Of a stretch of 9,214 bases of DNA, positions 5,987 through 9,214 are shown one piece after another. A program made the translations under genes and the position numbers. Within the stretch, counting starts at the first letter, position 1, and each line of letters opens with the position of its first letter. The stretch spans positions 1 through 9,214 of the forward strand of contig JALNWY010000120.1 of assembly GCA_023230665.1 (NCBI GenBank), read 5' to 3'. This DNA is from Deltaproteobacteria bacterium (GTDB taxonomy: Bacteria > Desulfobacterota > Desulfomonilia > UBA1062). A model generated the notes under the pieces. It saw only the letters and a list, made by a program, of their open reading frames with translations, made no database searches and had not been told where the DNA came from.

Positions 5987-8092
5987 TCATTCATCGTTGC
6001 TGTTTTCCATCGGGATGTTATAGGCTTCAATTTTTCGTCGCAGCGTATCTTTTGATATGCCGAGCTCCCGGCACGTCTTCATTTTCCGGTACTCATTCCG
6101 CTTCAGAGCCTCCGTGATGGTCTTTCTTTCCATGTCCTTCAGAGTCAGCGGTCCGTCAACCGTCTCGCCTTCTTCTTTTCCGGCCGTCAGCCATTCCGGG
6201 AGATGCTGGGGCATGATTAATCCCTCATGGCACAGGATAAAGGCATACTCGATGATATTTTCCAGTTCCCGAATGTTGCCGGGAAAATCATGATGAATCA
6301 AAATGGACAGGACTTCCTGGGAGATCCCCCCGACATTCCTGTTCCGCTGTCTATTGAACTTGTCGATGAAATGCTCGACGAGCAGGGGGATGTCCTCCAT
6401 TCTCTCCCGCAGGGGGGGAAGTTCTATCTTGACGACATTGAGCCGGTAATAGAGGTCCTCCCGAAAGGTCCCGTCCTGGACCATTTCCTCGAGATTTCTG
6501 TTGGTGGCGGCAATGATCCGGACATCCGTCTTGACCGGGGTGTTTGCCCCCAGCGGCTCGTAGGCCTTCGACTGGATGACCCGCAGCAGCTTGACCTGCA
6601 TGGCCGGGGATATATCACCGATTTCATCAAGAAACAGGGTCCCTTTTTCCGCCGCCGCAAACCTGCCTTTCTTGTCTTTCCTGGCATCGGTAAAAGCGCC
6701 GGCCTTGTATCCGAACAGTTCGGATTCCAGCAGGGTGTCGGGGAGCGCCCCGCTGTTCACGGCCACAAAGGGATTATCGCTTCTGTGGCTCTGGGCATGG
6801 ATGGTCTGAGCGATAAGCTCTTTTCCCGTGCCGCTTTCACCCAGAATAAGTATGGTGGCATCGCTCCGGGCAAATTCAGGGAGAACGGAGAGGATTCGCT
6901 TCATTTTGGGACTGCGGGTCAGAATTCCCTGATCTGTGCCCTCTCTGGCCAGCTTGCGGCGAAGCTCATTGATTTCCGTCAGGTCCCTGACCATCTCGAC
7001 TCCGCCGATGATATTGCCCATGTTGTCGGTCAATACGTTGGCGATGACGCTGACAGGAACCGATCTGCCGTCCCTGGTTTGAATCTCCATGGTCTGCATG
7101 GAAGGGCTGAGGCCGGACTGAATGGCGGTGGCCATGGGACACCTCTCTGTCCCGCAAATTTCCGAGCAGAATATCTCGCTGCAATGGGTGCCCATCACCT
7201 CATCGGCCCGGTAGCCGGTTATCTTTTCAAGGGCTTTATTAAAAGACGTTATCACAAAGTTATGGTTCACGGTAAAGACACCGTCCGTCACGCTGTCCAG
7301 GATGTACTGGTTCAGAATCTGATCGGTTACATCACGGAAAGTGGCGACGCCGCCGACGACGGATCCCCTCGCATCAATGAGCGGCGCAAACCTGATGCTG
7401 AGGGGAAGAATATCCCCCCTTGCCGTGGAAAGGTAAAAACACTCCTCCACCACGGGCTCACCCGACTGGATCGCTTTGGCCAGGGATGTATTTTGAATTT
7501 CCGGTTTTCGATCCTCCGGAAAGAAAAAATCGATAAACGGCTTGCCCAGTACGGCTTCCTGATTGACACCGACAATCTGTTCGGCTGCTTTATTGAGCAG
7601 GGTTGTCTTGTATTCCATGTCAACGGTAAAAACGCCGTCAAAAGCGTTGTCCAGAACCAGCTGCCGCTGAAAGATCTCCTGAATCTCCTGGAAGGACTGA
7701 ACCCCGCCGACCATTGCACCGCTGTTGTCGGTTAACGGTGAGGCATTGACCATGACGGGGATGGTCCGTTCCCCGATCTGCAGAAATCGTGTCAACTTGT
7801 TCACCGGCCGTTTTTCAAGCAGTACCCGGCCGATGATGCAGAAATCATTATCAGGAGGGAGGGGGAACAAGTCCGTGCATTTTCTGGTCAACGCTTCTTT
7901 TTCGCTTATTCCCGTCAGAGTTTCCGCGGCCTTGTTGAAGGAGGTGATGTTCAGTTCCGTGTCAACCGTAAACACTGCTTCGGTCAGGTTGTCCAGTATC
8001 AGTTTGCGCTGAATGGCATCGCTGAAAATGGCGGATGTCAGCTTGTGCAGGGTGCCGAGAACATCTGAAAGCTTATCGTTCTTGTTGTTCAT
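5987..8092 (-). CDS. Sigma54-dependent activator with three PAS domains, AAA+ and Fis-type HTH
   Basis: A 701-aa bacterial enhancer-binding protein that remodels sigma54 RNA polymerase. PAS domains lie at about 29-135, 145-256 and 262-372; each begins with a repeated LDN/LDS..(D)GVFTV motif. PAS3 carries C304, C309, C313 and C318 just before PMATAIQSG. The AAA+ domain (about 388-620) has Walker A GESGTGKE (418-425), the sigma54-contact loop GAFTDA (465-470, variant of GAFTGA), Walker B TLFLDEIGD (485-493) and the arginine-rich LRER. The C-terminal Fis-type helix-turn-helix is at about 655-692 (TCRELGISKDTLRRKI). With no receiver domain, control must come through the PAS domains. The frame runs to an ATG at 8200, but 8092 is preferred: GAGGAG (8105-8100) sits 7 bases upstream and the extra 36 residues do not resemble the family. 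It is the first gene of the operon. Confidence 0.93.
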   Translation of the reverse strand: MNNKNDKLSDVLGTLHKLTSAIFSDAIQRKLILDNLTEAVFTVDTELNITSFNKAAETLTGISEKEALTRKCTDLFPLPPDNDFCIIGRVLLEKRPVNKLTRFLQIGERTIPVMVNASPLTDNSGAMVGGVQSFQEIQEIFQRQLVLDNAFDGVFTVDMEYKTTLLNKAAEQIVGVNQEAVLGKPFIDFFFPEDRKPEIQNTSLAKAIQSGEPVVEECFYLSTARGDILPLSIRFAPLIDARGSVVGGVATFRDVTDQILNQYILDSVTDGVFTVNHNFVITSFNKALEKITGYRADEVMGTHCSEIFCSEICGTERCPMATAIQSGLSPSMQTMEIQTRDGRSVPVSVIANVLTDNMGNIIGGVEMVRDLTEINELRRKLAREGTDQGILTRSPKMKRILSVLPEFARSDATILILGESGTGKELIAQTIHAQSHRSDNPFVAVNSGALPDTLLESELFGYKAGAFTDARKDKKGRFAAAEKGTLFLDEIGDISPAMQVKLLRVIQSKAYEPLGANTPVKTDVRIIAATNRNLEEMVQDGTFREDLYYRLNVVKIELPPLRERMEDIPLLVEHFIDKFNRQRNRNVGGISQEVLSILIHHDFPGNIRELENIIEYAFILCHEGLIMPQHLPEWLTAGKEEGETVDGPLTLKDMERKTITEALKRNEYRKMKTCRELGISKDTLRRKIEAYNIPMENSNDE

Positions 8093-8220
8093 CTGCAAAC
8101 TCCTCGCCGCACAAGCAAATTTCCGCGCCGGGGCACGAATGGGGTTTCCGATCGAACAGTCTGCATTAAACGCGGCCGGGCCTGCAATGACGTACTCCAA
8201 GGATAGGGCATAAAAGGAGC

Positions 8221-8310
8221 AACCGGCAGGCTAAGCCTTGCGCTCATCCTCTGTTTCAGCCCGGTTACAAGGCTGCCGGCGAATGATGCCGGCCTCCGGT
8301 TGTCGGCAAG
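8221..8310. repeat. Overlapping inverted and direct repeats, possible activator site or structured leader
   Basis: CCGGCA (8223-8228) pairs with TGCCGG (8274-8279), and GCCTTG (8235-8240) pairs with CAAGGC (8268-8273). Together these form a long stem with a 6-nt bulge. TGCCGGC occurs twice as a direct repeat with a 13-base period (8274-8280, 8287-8293). Because GCCGGC is itself palindromic, the two copies also form a hairpin. TGCCG (8287-8291) can alternatively pair with CGGCA (8304-8308). The mutually exclusive pairings could be a leader switch in the operon mRNA or an enhancer-type protein site. Confidence 0.4.
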
Positions 8311-8369
8311 ATGAATGGACAAAAAATGATCTTGAATTGTTCCGGGGGTAATATCGACTACAATGAAAA

Positions 8370-8468
8370 AAATGCCTGACCTCCTCCACATGGCAACTCT
8401 TTAATTTGCTTACAGGATATGATGGCAAAAGGCAAGAGAAATGCCTGAAAGCCGTTGGTTCTCCTCCA
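8370..8468. repeat. Two partial direct repeats AAATGCCTGA ... CTCCTCCA
   Basis: AAATGCCTGA (8370-8379) then CTCCTCCA (8381-8388), and again AAATGCCTGA (8439-8448) then CTCCTCCA (8461-8468). The two half-motifs are 1 base apart in the first copy and 12 bases apart in the second. Both copies sit between the divergent genes, so they may be paired operator sites or remnants of a local duplication. Confidence 0.4.
8430..8445 (+). promoter_or_regulatory. Sigma54 -24/-12-like element facing the adhesin
   Basis: AGGCAAGAGAAATGCC has the invariant GG (8431-8432) and GC (8443-8444) separated by exactly 10 bases. C, A and the purine of the -24 box and the T before the -12 GC are also in place. The -24 C and one -12 T deviate from TGGCACG-N4-TTGC. 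Its predicted start is near 8457, about 200 bases before the adhesin ATG. The TGCCGGC repeats lie about 137-157 bases upstream of it, within the usual enhancer range. Confidence 0.3.
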
Positions 8469-8526
8469 CTGCCCGGCAGCGCCCCCGACCTTTAATCCGG
8501 GATGGAAAATTCCTACTTTGGTACAA

Positions 8527-8554
8527 TGGACAGCAAGAGCAGGTCCCGTATAAT
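8527..8554 (+). promoter_or_regulatory. Sigma70-type promoter of the adhesin gene
   Basis: TGGACA (8527-8532), a 16-bp spacer and a perfect TATAAT (8549-8554). The predicted start near 8561 gives a leader of about 100 bases before the ATG at 8661. Confidence 0.55.
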
Positions 8555-8660
8555 GGAATCATGAGAAGGAGTGCGGTCAAAGCAGTGCCGGTCTGTCTCG
8601 AATAAACTGTTTTGCCATGAAAGTGTAAAGTACATTTGAACCACTGAAGCGAGGTCCGTC

Positions 8661-9214
8661 ATGCCCGACATTGAAACTACCGCCGCCGGTTCCGGTGAAA
8701 ACATGCAGGTGGGGACTGTTCTCCTTACCCACGGCAGCGTGAAGGCCGTGTCCCCCGATGGGAGTGAACGGATACTGGCTGCCGCCGATCCCGTCTTTGC
8801 CGGGGAACAGATTGTCACCGGAGAGAATGGAAGGGTTTCCGTACTGTTTGACGATGCCGCCCAGACCCGCCTCGATGTCGGTCGTGAATCGACCGTGGCA
8901 CTGACCGAAGACGTTTACCAGGGCGCGCCGCCCGAAGATATTTCCGAAGTGACGGCCGAAGTGGAAGCGATCCAGCAGGCGCTGGTTACGGGGGACATTG
9001 ATCCGACCACCGACCTCGAACCGCCTGCCGCCGGAGGGGAGGCCGCCGGCATGGGCGGATCCCGGGAAATAATTGTTGACGAACTTGACGCCCCGGAACA
9101 GCCGGTTGTGGCCGGAGCTGAAACTACCGGCGTTGGGTATAATTTCCTCGATCCGGAAATTCCCCCAGGCATTGTCCCCCCCGGCGGGCCTGAACCAGGC
9201 GACACGGACGATGA
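8661..9214 (+). CDS. Retention-module (LapA-type) large secreted adhesin, N-terminal part only
   Basis: The first 184 residues of an open frame that runs off the right edge. Residues about 17-87 match the N-terminal retention module of LapA-type, type I secreted adhesins: VGTVLLTHGSVKAVSPDG, then ADPVFAGEQIVTGENG and LDVGRESTVALTEDVY. Next is a helical EVEAIQQALVTGDIDPT (about 101-116) and then PPAAGG (121-126), which fits the dialanine site cut by the periplasmic protease LapG (between A123 and A124). In this family the module plugs the outer-membrane TolC-like pore until LapG, held by the c-di-GMP receptor LapD, releases the adhesin. Residues from about 165 are Pro/Gly/Asp-rich, the usual linker before repeats. 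The ATG at 8661 has GCGAGG 6 bases upstream. Repeats and the C-terminal secretion signal lie outside the window. Confidence 0.85.
   Translation, partial: MPDIETTAAGSGENMQVGTVLLTHGSVKAVSPDGSERILAAADPVFAGEQIVTGENGRVSVLFDDAAQTRLDVGRESTVALTEDVYQGAPPEDISEVTAEVEAIQQALVTGDIDPTTDLEPPAAGGEAAGMGGSREIIVDELDAPEQPVVAGAETTGVGYNFLDPEIPPGIVPPGGPEPGDTDD

Larger units (their letters stand above)
8093..8660. other. Divergent intergenic control region between signalling operon and adhesin
   Basis: 568 bases with no supported gene; a 100-codon minus-strand frame (8391-8089) does not look like protein. The region contains the ribosome binding site of the activator (GAGGAG, minus strand, 8105-8100), a fold-back zone (8221-8310), two partial direct repeats (8370-8388, 8439-8468), a sigma54-like element (8430-8445) and a sigma70-like promoter (8527-8554). 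No clear promoter for the leftward operon was found. Sites resembling sigma54 -24/-12 elements on that strand have the wrong spacing. Confidence 0.6.

Noticed and set aside
6227..7735. 502-codon + strand frame opposite the sigma54 activator
   Set aside because: Shadow of the high-GC-third-position activator gene. No ribosome binding site and no recognisable family.
8093..8200. 36-residue N-terminal extension of the sigma54 activator (ATG at 8200)
   Set aside because: The ATG at 8092 has GAGGAG 7 bases upstream. The extension is unlike the family and reads through the leader region.
8093..8200. Sigma54-like elements for the leftward operon (minus strand: GG..TTGC near 8188-8172 and near 8131-8114)
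   Set aside because: The GG and GC pairs are 11 bases apart instead of the strict 10, so they are unlikely to be functional.
8221..8300. Resemblance to a c-di-GMP-I riboswitch (AGCCCGGTTAC segment)
   Set aside because: The conserved GACGCAAAGCC core and the first stem of that riboswitch are missing; only a short chance similarity remains.

Overview
The window reads as chromosomal DNA of a Gram-negative, respiratory, environmental bacterium, most likely a Desulfobacterota/deltaproteobacterial lineage. This is inferred from gene content: PAS-rich sigma54 activators, a heme-c sensor kinase, a LapA-type adhesin and a short molybdate-type ATPase. No rRNA or marker gene is present to confirm it. 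GC content is moderate, and no insertion sequence, tRNA, CRISPR array or phage gene was seen.

Left part (1-2500, + then -). The 3' part of a ModC-like ABC ATPase runs off the left edge. It is followed by a 450-bp gap with a good sigma70 promoter, a compact candidate small RNA ending in a terminator-like hairpin, and a second promoter. That second promoter feeds a DUF2156 (LPG_synthase_C, GNAT-fold) protein. Convergent to it is a secreted or membrane-anchored single-domain rhodanese with its own promoter.

Middle part (2500-8100, all -). A gene-poor stretch packed with inverted repeats borders a tight three-gene signalling operon, transcribed right to left. Gene one is a sigma54 activator with three PAS domains, the third carrying a four-cysteine cluster. 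Six bases later comes a membrane histidine kinase whose extracytoplasmic Tll0287-like domain has a CxxCH heme-c motif. Nineteen bases later comes a receiver domain fused to a histidine-kinase-like module whose phospho-acceptor His is replaced by Gln. Gene content suggests a redox or small-molecule sensing pathway. The kinase probably phosphorylates the receiver of the third protein, and the activator senses separately through its PAS domains.

Right part (8100-9214). A 568-bp divergent intergenic region holds direct and inverted repeats, a sigma54-like element and a strong sigma70-like promoter. Rightward from it runs the start of a large secreted adhesin. Its N-terminus is a LapA-type retention module with a Pro-Ala-Ala-Gly site of the kind cut by LapG. 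The head-to-head layout makes the adhesin a candidate target of the signalling operon, linking redox sensing to attachment. This link is inference.
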